From contig NZ_LT827015.1 in assembly GCF_900169075.1 (NCBI RefSeq), positions 2,248,158-2,312,157 of the forward strand: DNA of 64,000 nt. The letters run 5' to 3'. Below the pieces are notes generated by a model. It did no database searches. It worked only from the letters and a program-made list of their open reading frames with translations, and was not told where the DNA came from. The position numbers and the translations under genes are program-made. This DNA comes from Chryseobacterium phocaeense (lineage in GTDB: Bacteria; Bacteroidota; Bacteroidia; Flavobacteriales; Weeksellaceae). Below, piece after piece: positions 1 through 9,299 of the stretch; position 1 is the stretch's first letter, and the number at the start of each line of letters is the position of its first letter.

Positions 1-2606
1 GCTCCCAGCTTTCCAAGGTTCAGTTCTTTGTCATCCTGCGAACGCTCTGTCACGGTTTTCAGGATTTCCCAGTTTTTGCGGTCTTCTGATTTATCGTATC
101 TGTCATGTGGGAATTTTGTCAGGAATTCTTCCTTTGACATTTTCGGAAGATCCTGAATGTTATTCTGAAAATTATTTCTGAGAACGCGTTTCGGCTGCTT
201 CAGCCGGATCAGCTTTACATTATATTTCTTTTGTAAAGGAATATCATTGTAATTGAAAGATTTCACGTTGATTTTCAGCTCTTCATCTGCCGAGGCCTCC
301 TTGATTTCATCGGCTGAAAGATAATGTGAAACGGATGCTACCTTGATATTGGTTTCTGCCATTTGTGTTTCTCCGTTGATATCCGTGGCCGAGGTTTTCA
401 CTTTATAGTTATGAACCTGAATACCTTCCGTATTTTCATCCTTTTTCAGGTCTATTTTAATGGTAAATTCGCCTTTTTCATTGGTCTCAGCTTTTCCCAG
501 GACAGAATTTTCATTGCTGTACTGCTCAGCGGGATACCACCAGAAATAGCGCTGGCGGATATTTTCTTTTTTAAGCTCAAAATTAACCTTTGTATTGCTT
601 AAAGGAATCCCGGAAAAGGTAAGCACTTTTCCCTTCAGTTCTATGGTTTCACCATATTTATAATCTTTTTTGATGGTGTCAAAAGTGATTTCAAATTTCG
701 GACGTTTGTATTCTTCTACGGAAAAGTATTTTGAATCACTAATCCGGTTATTGTTATACGTCCCGGAAACCTCCATCCTGAACTTTCCGTTCAGCTTGTC
801 TTTCGGCAGCACGAAACTTCCGCTGTAGGATCCAAAAGCATTGGTTTTAAATTTCTGAGTACTTACCACTTGGTGGTTGGCATCATACAGGGTCACTTCC
901 TGTTCGTTATTGATGATAATGTTATCTCTTTTTTTATCAAAATCAGGAATGGTAGATATGGCTTTGAAATACACCGTCTGGCCGGGTCTGAATATCTCCC
1001 TGTCCAGGAAAAGCTGCGTATGCGGATAAGGATAGGCATCGGAGCGCGCTACATAAGCTCCCTCCATTAAATTGAAATCATTACTCTCCGGATCATAGAT
1101 CAGATAAGGAGATACGGAGTGATATACGATCTTTTCAGACGGAAATCTCGCAAAATTATCGGTCTGAATGAGCAGCTGTGTTTCATTGACTTTGGAATAA
1201 TCTCCAAACCCGTATCTCAGGAGCCTAGTATTGGGCATAGGCTTCCCGTCTTCCCTTGACACCAGGATATGGTCTTTCTTTTCATTGTAAATCACTCTGG
1301 AGGAGGTCACAAAGAACAGAAATTTAGAAACATCTTCCCCGTTGATATATTCGCAGATGTACATTCCCTTGGGAAGCGCCTTCATTTCCAGGGCTGTTGT
1401 ATGCTCCTTATAGTCTTTTTTAATGGGAAGCGTGAATACATCCGTTCTGTAAAGCGTTTTATCTATTTTTTTGTAATACTCTTTATAATCGAGGTTTTGC
1501 AGATACTGAAGGTTTTTTTTGAAATCATTGATGGTATAAATCTTTATGGTGAACTGATCTGCATTTTTGTGCCGGGCCACCATCTGAATCGGTTTTTCAG
1601 GCTGGTTATGAACTTCGTAAAAAAGCTGAACAACAGGCGTTTTTACCTGATTTTCCAGATATATAATATTGCTCAGGAATCTGGAACCGGGATATTCTTT
1701 TTTCACTTTATCAATAAGATTTTCCGCTTCCTGAGGTTTTGACTGGAAAAGACTGGCAGCAAAACTATTAACTATTAATATTTTATAATCCCCAACTATC
1801 GGAGAATTCACCAGAGCGATCTGTTTTTCTATAAACTGATCATCTTTTTTTATCTGATTCTCATAAATCAGTTTCTGATGCTGGAAGTAGAGTTTGGGAT
1901 TATCCGTGTTAAAATCAATCAGATCCTGGTACAGTGCCAGAACTGGAGCCTGATGGTCTTTCAATTCATTTTTTGTAAAAATATCGCTGTTGTTCAGGAA
2001 ATTTATATTCTTTTTAACCTTCCAGTCGTAAAGGGTAGGAAAAAAATCGAAATCACCATCTTTTTCAAAAGCGTCTTTATACTTTTCAAGGCGGATCTTT
2101 TTAAGCTTTTTATCGATTGCCGTAAGCTCTTCAAATTTCTTCAGATAATAATTCCTGAAATTAAGCTTTGACCAGGATTCAATTTCCGAGAGATCTCCCT
2201 TATCCAAATCTGTACGTTTCTGGATCTCGTATTTTTTTCTTTCATAATAATTTTCGAAAAATTCCACCTCAAGAACTTTAAACAGAAGCAGGTCATTTTT
2301 TTTCAGCTGACTTTCCGTACTGCTGATCTTTGCAAAAAAAGTGGACGCATAATCATTCTTGGCATCATCCTGGGTGTCTTTATAGATTGCAAATTCTGCT
2401 TTTAATGATTTTATAATCTCCGTGGCATTCTTTTCTTTGACAGCTCTTTTCTGGATATCCAGAATAACGGGCAGGTTTGATTTGAATTCTCCGTTGCGAT
2501 ACCCTTCTGCTACTTTCAGCCACTGCTCCTCATAGAAGTTCTGTGCAGAAAAAAACATACTGAAAAAAGTAAAAAACAACAGTCCATATTTGGAGATGAT
2601 TTTCAT
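1..2606 (-). CDS. alpha-2-macroglobulin-like MG2-domain protein, 3' part missing at window edge
   Basis: The reverse-strand frame is open from an ATG at 2606 to the left edge, about 868 residues visible, so this is only the N-terminal part of a larger protein. It begins with a Sec signal peptide (MKIISKYGLLLFFTFFSMFFSAQ). A long charged helical stretch follows, then beta-rich macroglobulin-like repeats. The MG2 hallmark is visible as DREIFRPGQTVYFKAI near residue 520, followed by repeated extended domains (VEEYKRPKFEITFD). Family knowledge: bacterial alpha-2-macroglobulins are large cell-envelope proteins of about 1,500-2,000 residues, often trapping proteases. Whether this one has a thioester motif cannot be seen. 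Its start lies only 18 bases from the divergent gene at 2625. All forward-strand open frames between 363 and 2171 are shadows of it. Confidence 0.85.
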   Translation of the reverse strand, partial: MKIISKYGLLFFTFFSMFFSAQNFYEEQWLKVAEGYRNGEFKSNLPVILDIQKRAVKEKNATEIIKSLKAEFAIYKDTQDDAKNDYASTFFAKISSTESQLKKNDLLLFKVLEVEFFENYYERKKYEIQKRTDLDKGDLSEIESWSKLNFRNYYLKKFEELTAIDKKLKKIRLEKYKDAFEKDGDFDFFPTLYDWKVKKNINFLNNSDIFTKNELKDHQAPVLALYQDLIDFNTDNPKLYFQHQKLIYENQIKKDDQFIEKQIALVNSPIVGDYKILIVNSFAASLFQSKPQEAENLIDKVKKEYPGSRFLSNIIYLENQVKTPVVQLFYEVHNQPEKPIQMVARHKNADQFTIKIYTINDFKKNLQYLQNLDYKEYYKKIDKTLYRTDVFTLPIKKDYKEHTTALEMKALPKGMYICEYINGEDVSKFLFFVTSSRVIYNEKKDHILVSREDGKPMPNTRLLRYGFGDYSKVNETQLLIQTDNFARFPSEKIVYHSVSPYLIYDPESNDFNLMEGAYVARSDAYPYPHTQLFLDREIFRPGQTVYFKAISTIPDFDKKRDNIIINNEQEVTLYDANHQVVSTQKFKTNAFGSYSGSFVLPKDKLNGKFRMEVSGTYNNNRISDSKYFSVEEYKRPKFEITFDTIKKDYKYGETIELKGKVLTFSGIPLSNTKVNFELKKENIRQRYFWWYPAEQYSNENSVLGKAETNEKGEFTIKIDLKKDENTEGIQVHNYKVKTSATDINGETQMAETNIKVASVSHYLSADEIKEASADEELKINVKSFNYNDIPLQKKYNVKLIRLKQPKRVLRNNFQNNIQDLPKMSKEEFLTKFPHDRYDKSEDRKNWEILKTVTERSQDDKELNLGKLG

Positions 2607-2624
2607 AGGTATTAATTTTGATAA

Positions 2625-3380
2625 ATGAATTTCTTAAAAATACTGAAAAAAACTGTTATCGACAGTCAAATTTATGTCTCTGCTGTGGGAACTTTATTTG
2701 CGGTATTTTTTATGAAAGAGCAGGAGACCTTCCGCTACCCTACTGTACTGCTTATTTTCATCACCTATTTCAGCGGTTATCTTTACACAAAATATCAGTA
2801 CACGAAGCATTTTCTGAAAATACTGGCTCTGAACGCTGTTGCCGGAATTATCTGTGCCTTCCTGATTATTCACAACCATAACGAAATCAGACTGCTGAAA
2901 TGGTTTATTATTGTGGTTTTAGGACTATTGTACAACAGCTTTTTTCTGGATGTTTATATCCGGAAGATTCCTTTGCTGAAAGTGTTTTATGTAGGGCTGG
3001 TTTGGGCACTCGTGAACAGCTGGCTCACGCTTCCTGAATTCAGTCTTCCGATTTTTCTGGTGAGTTTCTTTTTTATCACCGCATTGGTTCTCCCTTTTGA
3101 CATCCGGGATATGAATAGTGATACCGTACAGACTTTTCCGAAGCTGATAGGTGTTCAGAATACCAAATACATTGCGTATCTGCTGGTTTTTGTGAGCATC
3201 ATCATTGCCATCTTCAATCTTAAGTTTATTTATGCTGCCGCTTTTTTTCTGTCGGGAATTATGACCTATTTTCTTATTTATTTCTCTGAAAACAAGCGGG
3301 ATGATGCTTATTTTTCATTCGGAATAGAAACCTGCTCTGCACTTCCTTTTTTATTTTTACTAATAATGGAGTATTTTTGA
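2625..3380 (+). CDS. UbiA-like integral membrane protein (putative prenyltransferase family)
   Basis: A 251-residue protein made almost entirely of hydrophobic helices, about eight membrane segments. The loop FDIRDMNSDT near residue 159 resembles the second Asp-rich motif (DxxxD) of UbiA-family prenyltransferases, which transfer polyprenyl groups in quinone, heme or lipid synthesis. The first Asp-rich motif (NxxxDxxxD) is not obvious near the N-terminus, so enzymatic activity is uncertain and no substrate can be named. The gene ends three bases before recF and is probably co-transcribed with it. The start at 2625 is the first ATG and gives a plausible short cytoplasmic N-terminus. Confidence 0.6.
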   Translation: MNFLKILKKTVIDSQIYVSAVGTLFAVFFMKEQETFRYPTVLLIFITYFSGYLYTKYQYTKHFLKILALNAVAGIICAFLIIHNHNEIRLLKWFIIVVLGLLYNSFFLDVYIRKIPLLKVFYVGLVWALVNSWLTLPEFSLPIFLVSFFFITALVLPFDIRDMNSDTVQTFPKLIGVQNTKYIAYLLVFVSIIIAIFNLKFIYAAAFFLSGIMTYFLIYFSENKRDDAYFSFGIETCSALPFLFLLIMEYF

Positions 3381-3383
3381 CGA

Positions 3384-4487
3384 ATGATTATCAAGAAGCT
3401 TTCCTTATACAATTTCAAAAACCATACTGAAAAGAAGTTCGAATTCTCTCCGCAGATCAACTGTTTTGTGGGAAATAACGGCGCGGGAAAGACCAATATC
3501 CTGGATGCCCTGCATTATTTATCGGTTGGAAAAAGCTTTTTAGGAAATACTGACGTTAACAATATTAAACAGGAAGAAGATTTCTTCACCATCGATGCTG
3601 AAATCCGGAACGAGGAAAGCGAAGATATCATTAAAATTTCACAGCCGAGAGAAGCTAAAAAGATCATTAAAAAGAACGATAAAAGCTACGACAGGCTTGC
3701 AGACCATATCGGATATCTGCCGAGTGTGATGATCTCTCCGTATGACTCCAACCTGATCTCTGATTCCGGGGAAAGCAGGAGAAAGTTCTTAGATTCCATG
3801 ATCTCCCAGACGGATTCCGGGTATCTTTTTGACCTGATCCAGTATCAGAAAACTATACAGCAGCGAAATGCACTTTTAAAATATTTTGCTAAAAACAGGG
3901 TCTGGGACAAAGATTCTTTGGAGATCTATGATGATCCGATCACAAAATTCGGAACCGGCATTTTTGAGAAAAGAAGAAATTTTGTGGAGAAACTTGGGCC
4001 CATTGTTCAGAATTTCTACCAGATTATTTCCGGAGGAAAAGAAATGGTTGCGGTTCATTACCAGTCTGATTTAATTGCAGGCTTCGACTCCGCTCAGCCT
4101 GACAGGGCATTTCAGCAGCTTTTAGCAGAAAGCATCGAAAGAGACCGCATGCTCACCTATACGTCAAAGGGAATTCACAAGGACGATCTTCTTTTTGAGA
4201 TGGATCATGTCCTGATCAAAAAAATCGGTTCCCAGGGCCAGCAAAAATCCTTCCTGATCTCCCTGAAACTGGCGCAGATGAGCCTGGTAAAAGAACTGAC
4301 CCAAAAGACGCCTATCCTACTGCTGGACGATATTTTCGATAAGCTGGATGACACCCGTGTATCCCAGTTGATCGAGCTGGTGAACCAGGAAAATTTCGGA
4401 CAGATTTTTATTACGGATACGCACCGGGAACGCACAGAGAATGTGGTTAAGAAGATTAATGAAGAGAGTATTATTTTTGAGTTATAA
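3384..4487 (+). CDS. recF: DNA replication/repair protein RecF
   Basis: At 367 residues this has the normal RecF length. RecF binds ssDNA-dsDNA junctions and, with RecO and RecR, loads RecA at gaps. Visible hallmarks of the SMC/ABC-type ATPase head are the N-terminal KKLSLYNFKNH strand, Walker A GNNGAGKT at residues 30-37, the signature loop GSQGQQKSF in the C-terminal third, and Walker B ILLLDDIFDKLD. The following D-loop and THRE region is also intact. It starts three bases after the UbiA-like gene. In many Bacteroidota the next gene is a small DUF721 protein; here a carboxylesterase intervenes. Confidence 0.95.
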   Translation: MIIKKLSLYNFKNHTEKKFEFSPQINCFVGNNGAGKTNILDALHYLSVGKSFLGNTDVNNIKQEEDFFTIDAEIRNEESEDIIKISQPREAKKIIKKNDKSYDRLADHIGYLPSVMISPYDSNLISDSGESRRKFLDSMISQTDSGYLFDLIQYQKTIQQRNALLKYFAKNRVWDKDSLEIYDDPITKFGTGIFEKRRNFVEKLGPIVQNFYQIISGGKEMVAVHYQSDLIAGFDSAQPDRAFQQLLAESIERDRMLTYTSKGIHKDDLLFEMDHVLIKKIGSQGQQKSFLISLKLAQMSLVKELTQKTPILLLDDIFDKLDDTRVSQLIELVNQENFGQIFITDTHRERTENVVKKINEESIIFEL

Positions 4488-4674
4488 GTTTTGAATGATG
4501 AGTTTTGAGTTCGGGTGTCTGTTCAAGAGTATGGATAAATCTATTAAGGACAGCCGGCTCCTGAAAAGCTCTGGTACGCTTACAATTTGTAATAATTTAC
4601 GCTGAAACAACCTTTTTTCTTTTCTGTTCCCCCAAAATAGTACTAACTTATAGTGCAATTTTTTTACACATATT

Positions 4675-6156
4675 ATGAAAATATTACACACAGTTTCGAC
4701 TCAATATGGAGACGTTAATGGTATTAAGACAGAACAAGGTATCCTTACATTCAAAGGTATTCCGTATGCCGCTCCACCGGTAGGCATCAACCGTTTTCAA
4801 CCCCCTAAGCCTCCCGTACCCTGGACCGGCGTAAAGGATGCAACGGAATATGGACCTACTCCACCCCAGGTGACCCCCAACGAAGGGCCATTTGCCGAAT
4901 TACTGCCCAATGTGGTCATTCCCGGGGACGATTATCTGAACCTTAATCTCTGGACTTCAGATACCACCGGAAAAAAGCCTGTTATGGTTTTTATTTATGG
5001 GGGTGCTTTTTCTCTTGGATCCGGTGCTGTTTCAGGTTACGACGGCAGTAATTTTGCACGGGACGGTATTGTTGCAGTGACTATAAACTACAGAATTGGT
5101 ATTGAAGGCTTTTTATGGTTTGGTGATGGGGTACCCAATCTGGGTATGCTGGACCAGATTGCTGCGCTGAAGTGGGTCCGGGATAATATTGCCAACTTTG
5201 GAGGCGATCCCGACAATGTGACCATTTTTGGTGAGTCTGCGGGCGGAATGAGCGTTTGTACATTAATTGCTATGAAAGAAGCACATGGGTTATTCCGGAG
5301 GGCAATTGCTGAATCCGGAGCCGGCCACTCAGTCATCAGTCCTTCCTCCGCAAAGCTTATCGGTACCAGGCTTGCAGAAATCCTTGGTGTGGAACCAACA
5401 CGCGAGGCAATAGGAGAGGTAAGCAATGAAAAAATTTTTGCCGCACAGGGACAATTGGGATCTGAAATTCTGGCAAAGCCTTTAGTAGAATTATGGGGTG
5501 AAGCTGCATTCAACCTAATGCCCTTTGAACCGGTAGTTGATGGTCAGTTATTAACGGCAACTCCAATAGAATGCATTGCCAATGGTGCTGGTAAGGATGT
5601 AGATATTCTTATAGGTACCAATAGCCAGGAATTCAGATTATTTCTTGTTCCGGAAGGTGTCCTTCCTAAAATTACAGATTCCGCTTTGAATACTTTAGCT
5701 TCTGCTTATGGGCTGTCTGCTGAGGCTATTCAAACTTACCGGGCAAATCGTCCGGATGAGTCTCCAGGTGATGTGTTAAGCGCTATTATTACAGATTGGT
5801 TTTACCGTATCCCGGCAATAAGGGTGGCGGAAAAACACAGCAATACACATGTATACGAATTTGCATGGGGTTCTCCCGCATGTGACCACTCATTAGGTGC
5901 CTGCCATGGTATTGAGCTTGGTTTTGTATTTGACAATATAAATGATCCCGGTTTCGCCAACATGCTGGGTAACCAACCTCCGCAAGAACTGGCAACCAAT
6001 GTTCATAAGGCATGGGTTAACTTTGCTACCAACGGCAATCCCGGCTGGGATACTTATGATATCAATAACCGTGTATCCATGCGTTTTGATGTAGCATCGC
6101 AAATTACTGTTGATGACAGAGCCGATGAGCGTTCCGTATGGGACGGGATCAGATAA
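4675..6156 (+). CDS. type B carboxylesterase (para-nitrobenzyl esterase-like)
   Basis: A 493-residue alpha/beta-hydrolase of the carboxylesterase type B family, which hydrolyses carboxylic esters; the natural substrate is unknown. Visible landmarks are TFKGIPYAAPPVG near residues 25-37, the oxyanion-hole region FIYGGAF at 106-112, the nucleophile elbow GESAGG with Ser188, the acid region GTNSQEF, and the catalytic His in ACHGIELGFVF. No signal peptide is visible, so it is probably cytoplasmic. The gene sits alone on a 187-bp spacer after recF and 122 bp before the DUF721 gene. That splits a pair usually adjacent in Flavobacteriia and suggests a later insertion (inference). The triad looks intact. 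Confidence 0.88.
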   Translation: MKILHTVSTQYGDVNGIKTEQGILTFKGIPYAAPPVGINRFQPPKPPVPWTGVKDATEYGPTPPQVTPNEGPFAELLPNVVIPGDDYLNLNLWTSDTTGKKPVMVFIYGGAFSLGSGAVSGYDGSNFARDGIVAVTINYRIGIEGFLWFGDGVPNLGMLDQIAALKWVRDNIANFGGDPDNVTIFGESAGGMSVCTLIAMKEAHGLFRRAIAESGAGHSVISPSSAKLIGTRLAEILGVEPTREAIGEVSNEKIFAAQGQLGSEILAKPLVELWGEAAFNLMPFEPVVDGQLLTATPIECIANGAGKDVDILIGTNSQEFRLFLVPEGVLPKITDSALNTLASAYGLSAEAIQTYRANRPDESPGDVLSAIITDWFYRIPAIRVAEKHSNTHVYEFAWGSPACDHSLGACHGIELGFVFDNINDPGFANMLGNQPPQELATNVHKAWVNFATNGNPGWDTYDINNRVSMRFDVASQITVDDRADERSVWDGIR

Positions 6157-6278
6157 TAATAAACCCGATATGGGTTGATGATAATTATAATATTTTAAAA
6201 CATATACAGGAGTGACAGGTTGCCCTCATCTGAATAAAGAGCAGGCAGCCTGAAACCCTCCTCCCGAAAATCTACCTT

Positions 6279-6575
6279 ATGAAGAAGAATAAAAAACGTG
6301 AATTTCAGTCCTCGGAACTTGTTAAATCTTTTGCAAGGATCCATGGTTTTGAAGATAAGCTGGTAGCTTTTGAGATTAAGGATTTTCTTGAAGATTATCT
6401 GGACGAAAGCCTTTTCAGTGAGATCAGAAGTGTGAATATTGAAAACGGTTGCATCATTATCAAAATTGATTCTCCGTTGCTGAAACATGACTTTCAGATG
6501 AGGAAGGGTTTTTATCTTAAAAAGTTTCAGGATAAGTTTGGAGAGGATCAATTTAATGATATCCGGATTATTTAA
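6279..6575 (+). CDS. DUF721/DciA-like small protein
   Basis: A 98-residue basic protein with the compact alpha-beta pattern of the DUF721 family. Recognisable stretches are LDESLFSEIRSVNIENGCIIIKI and SPLLKHDFQMRKGFYLKKF, the latter matching the family's conserved SPALRHELSLRK-like segment. DciA, the characterised DUF721 member, helps load the replicative helicase in bacteria lacking DnaC; whether this homolog does so is inference. DUF721 genes commonly sit beside recF or dnaA, and the recF gene here is 1.8 kb upstream. It converges with the reverse-strand gene ending at 6599. Confidence 0.8.
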   Translation: MKKNKKREFQSSELVKSFARIHGFEDKLVAFEIKDFLEDYLDESLFSEIRSVNIENGCIIIKIDSPLLKHDFQMRKGFYLKKFQDKFGEDQFNDIRII

Positions 6576-6598
6576 CCTGAACCCGGAAATACATTTTT

Positions 6599-8596
6599 TT
6601 ACACCTGTTCAGATTCCGTCACCAACCTGCGGGACCGAAGTGGGAGGAAAAAGCTTAACGGACTTCTCATAAAATACCGGAAAATTTCCCTGTAGATTTC
6701 TTTTACTTCACCGAAGTTTACTTTCCTGGAACGGAACGCCAGTAGCATTGAAAGCCCGAAGCTTACAGCAAAATTGAAAAACCCGATTAATCCTACAGTG
6801 ACAAATGAAACCCAGAACGTGTAGTAATCTACATTAAAGCCTCTGCCATATAAAGCTGCGGCAAAATTTCCCGTAGAGAATGTAATGTGGCGGATATCGA
6901 TGTCGATGCCTAAAAACTTCCCGATAGGACCTGTTACGCCTAAAAATACTCCAAACCAGAAATTGGAAACAATTCCTGCCCAGTTTCTCGCATAATAAGA
7001 GGAGAATTTTTTTGCGGTATGTTCTCCTAAAAAATGGTTAAGGAACGGGTTCTTTGCAATCCTTTTCGGAATCTGATAAAACACAGAACTGTTCCCTGTA
7101 TTTCCAGCGATAATTCCCGAAATAAAAAGGAAAACACCCGCAATACTGGCATGGAGCAGTGCTTTGGAATCAAACATATCAATATCACGAAAAAGTTTTT
7201 CTGCTTTTTCAGTTCCGTAATTATAATTTAAAAGAACATCCAGGGCATAAATAACAATTAAAGCGGAGGAAAAAGTAATAAATACGTTTCCTACAAATGC
7301 AATAAATTGGCTCCGGAAAAGCTTTGAAACAAAATGTGCAAAATCAATATAGTTTTTTTTGGTATTTTTCTCATCGGAAAGCACCTTCGCCATCGTGGCC
7401 GCCGTCATCGCCGGTTGTTTTGTGGCAATGGTATAACCCATTAAATAAATCACAACAAAACACATGGCATAATTCAGGGCATAGATGGCCGCATGCCCAA
7501 ACTCACTGGTAGACAGTCCGCTATACAGAATTTTAAGGATACTGCAGATTCCGATAATAATTCCACCGGCACTGGCCCTCCAGAGCATTTTCAGATATTC
7601 TTTCCGGGACGATGTAATATAATGACTTCCTGCTTCTGCGGTGTGATTGGTAATGAGGTGGGAAATCATTCTCGTACTGTCATTAATGAGCTCCGAGATG
7701 TTATTTTTATGGGATTTATAGCCTAAAATATTAAATACCAGCTGTTTGGACTTCACTACAACATCCTCTTCGTTGTCAATGACAAGCAACTGTACAATTT
7801 CATAGATTCTTTGCGTCTGTTGGCGGATTTTCAGAAGCGACTGGTTAATTTTCCCTGAAATACCATATTCTGATGAGTTTTTAAAAGCAATATTCACAAA
7901 ATCAAGACATTGCTCAACGTAAATCTTAATTTGCTTGAACTGACTGCCCTTAGAGCTTAAGCGGATTTTTGGATTTTCTTTGAACTCTGCCGCTAAAGCT
8001 TCCAGCTCATTTTGCAGTGCCAGAAAAGGGTTATCAAAATTTCTGTATTCCGGGGCCATCCTTACCACATCTACTTCCAGAGCCATACCTGTAACGCGCC
8101 AGGAAAGAATATTCATTGAGAATATCAGTTCGCTTTTTACTTCCTCTTTCTGGATAAAATCTGAGATTCCCAGAATATGGAAAAATTCATCCAGCTCATT
8201 CTCCGGCAGGTTATGAAAATATTCCAAGTCTTTTTTAGGCCTGAAACACACATTATCCACCATGTACCACACCGTTTTTTCATTTTCTACAGGGGGCAGC
8301 ACTTTATTCAGAATCCTCTTTTTCAGCTCCGGAAAGAAGGCGTTCTCTGAAAGAATATTGGCTTCGGTAAGGGAAAGGTTGAAGGATCTTCCCTTAAAAA
8401 TTTTGTGGATATAGTATTTAAAATGATCAGCAAAATCCGGGTTTGTTCTGAAAAAAATGAGAACATCCGTGAAATTGGCCCTTTTTATACTCTCTAAAAA
8501 CTCTGCAAAGGGTTCCAGAGAAAGGGTTTCATTCTTAAAAGAGAAGTATTTTCTAAGAACGGTTTCAAAATTTGTGCTGGAATTAAAAAATTTCAT
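6599..8596 (-). CDS. Gcr-type 'site-specific recombinase' family membrane protein
   Basis: A 665-residue protein matching the SpecificRecomb family in overall plan: a soluble N-terminal half of about 330 residues rich in helices, then a C-terminal half with six or seven hydrophobic segments (for example IIIGICSILKILYSG, YALNYAMCFVVIYLMGYTIA, IGFFNFAVSFGLSMLLAF). The family was named after a gonococcal gene proposed to affect pilin recombination. The protein is an integral membrane protein with no recombinase motif that I can see, so the name should not be read as a function. It is followed downstream by no obvious partner; mtgA lies just upstream on the same strand (13-bp spacer) and is probably co-transcribed. 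Confidence 0.75.
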   Translation of the reverse strand: MKFFNSSTNFETVLRKYFSFKNETLSLEPFAEFLESIKRANFTDVLIFFRTNPDFADHFKYYIHKIFKGRSFNLSLTEANILSENAFFPELKKRILNKVLPPVENEKTVWYMVDNVCFRPKKDLEYFHNLPENELDEFFHILGISDFIQKEEVKSELIFSMNILSWRVTGMALEVDVVRMAPEYRNFDNPFLALQNELEALAAEFKENPKIRLSSKGSQFKQIKIYVEQCLDFVNIAFKNSSEYGISGKINQSLLKIRQQTQRIYEIVQLLVIDNEEDVVVKSKQLVFNILGYKSHKNNISELINDSTRMISHLITNHTAEAGSHYITSSRKEYLKMLWRASAGGIIIGICSILKILYSGLSTSEFGHAAIYALNYAMCFVVIYLMGYTIATKQPAMTAATMAKVLSDEKNTKKNYIDFAHFVSKLFRSQFIAFVGNVFITFSSALIVIYALDVLLNYNYGTEKAEKLFRDIDMFDSKALLHASIAGVFLFISGIIAGNTGNSSVFYQIPKRIAKNPFLNHFLGEHTAKKFSSYYARNWAGIVSNFWFGVFLGVTGPIGKFLGIDIDIRHITFSTGNFAAALYGRGFNVDYYTFWVSFVTVGLIGFFNFAVSFGLSMLLAFRSRKVNFGEVKEIYREIFRYFMRSPLSFFLPLRSRRLVTESEQV

Positions 8597-8609
8597 TAGT
8601 ACAAAGATA

Positions 8610-9254
8610 CTATTTCAAACTCACATTCCTCATCTGTCTCATGATCCAATTATGCTTCTTTTTTAAATAAGAAGATGGATTTTTAGGATCATATTTCTTC
8701 GGATTAGGCAGTACGGCAGCGATCCAGGCTGCATCTGAAGCACTCAGATCTTTGGAAGATTTTCCAAAATAATACTGGGCCGCGGCTTCTACTCCAAATA
8801 CCCCCTGTCCCATCTCAATAGAGTTCAGGTATCTTTCCAAAATAATATCCTTGGTCCATACCTTTTCAATAATAAAAGTATAGACGGCTTCAAGTCCTTT
8901 CCGGAACCAGCTTCTTCCCTGCCAGAGGAATACATTCTTGGCGGTCTGCTGGGAAATGGTACTTCCGCCACGGATTTTCTTCCCTTTCTCATTATTTTTC
9001 ATCGCTTTTTCAATAGCGGTGTAATCAAAACCGTTGTGGTTAAAAAATTTCTGATCTTCAGAAGCGATAACCGCCTTCTTTACATTATTTCCCATATCAT
9101 CATAGGAAATATAATCCCGGTGCAGTTTCCCATACTCGAAAAGGCCGCCGATCTGCGTAATGGTAACAGGCGGATTAAAAAAACGGCCCCAGATAATGAA
9201 GACTACATTCAGAACAAGAATAATGAAGATAGCCTGTTTAACTTTTTTCCACAT
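8610..9254 (-). CDS. mtgA: monofunctional biosynthetic peptidoglycan transglycosylase
   Basis: At 214 residues this has the size of a GT51 glycosyltransferase without a penicillin-binding domain. It polymerises lipid II into glycan strands at the outer face of the inner membrane. A single N-terminal membrane anchor (AIFIILVLNVVFIIWG) is followed by GT51 motifs: ASEDQKFFNHNGFD with the catalytic Glu66, GGSTISQQTAKNVFLW, the second acidic region ERYLNSIEMGQGVFGVEAAA, and YFGKSSKDLSASDAAWIAAVLPNP. All expected motifs are present. It is upstream of and close to the Gcr-like gene. Confidence 0.95.
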   Translation of the reverse strand: MWKKVKQAIFIILVLNVVFIIWGRFFNPPVTITQIGGLFEYGKLHRDYISYDDMGNNVKKAVIASEDQKFFNHNGFDYTAIEKAMKNNEKGKKIRGGSTISQQTAKNVFLWQGRSWFRKGLEAVYTFIIEKVWTKDIILERYLNSIEMGQGVFGVEAAAQYYFGKSSKDLSASDAAWIAAVLPNPKKYDPKNPSSYLKKKHNWIMRQMRNVSLK

Positions 9255-9299
9255 AATTTTTTCTAAAAAGGAACTGCAAAAATAAACAATTCGGTCGAG

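Noticed and set aside
363..2171. Forward-strand open frames of 66-157 codons
   Set aside because: They lie antisense to the long MG2 gene on the reverse strand, which has a signal peptide and clear domains; the forward frames have no recognisable features.
5088..5513. 141-codon reverse frame inside the carboxylesterase
   Set aside because: It is antisense to a gene with intact catalytic motifs; the frame's Ser/Pro-rich peptide is typical of a shadow.
6599..8596. A true site-specific recombinase
   Set aside because: The family name is historical; the protein is a membrane protein without tyrosine or serine recombinase motifs.
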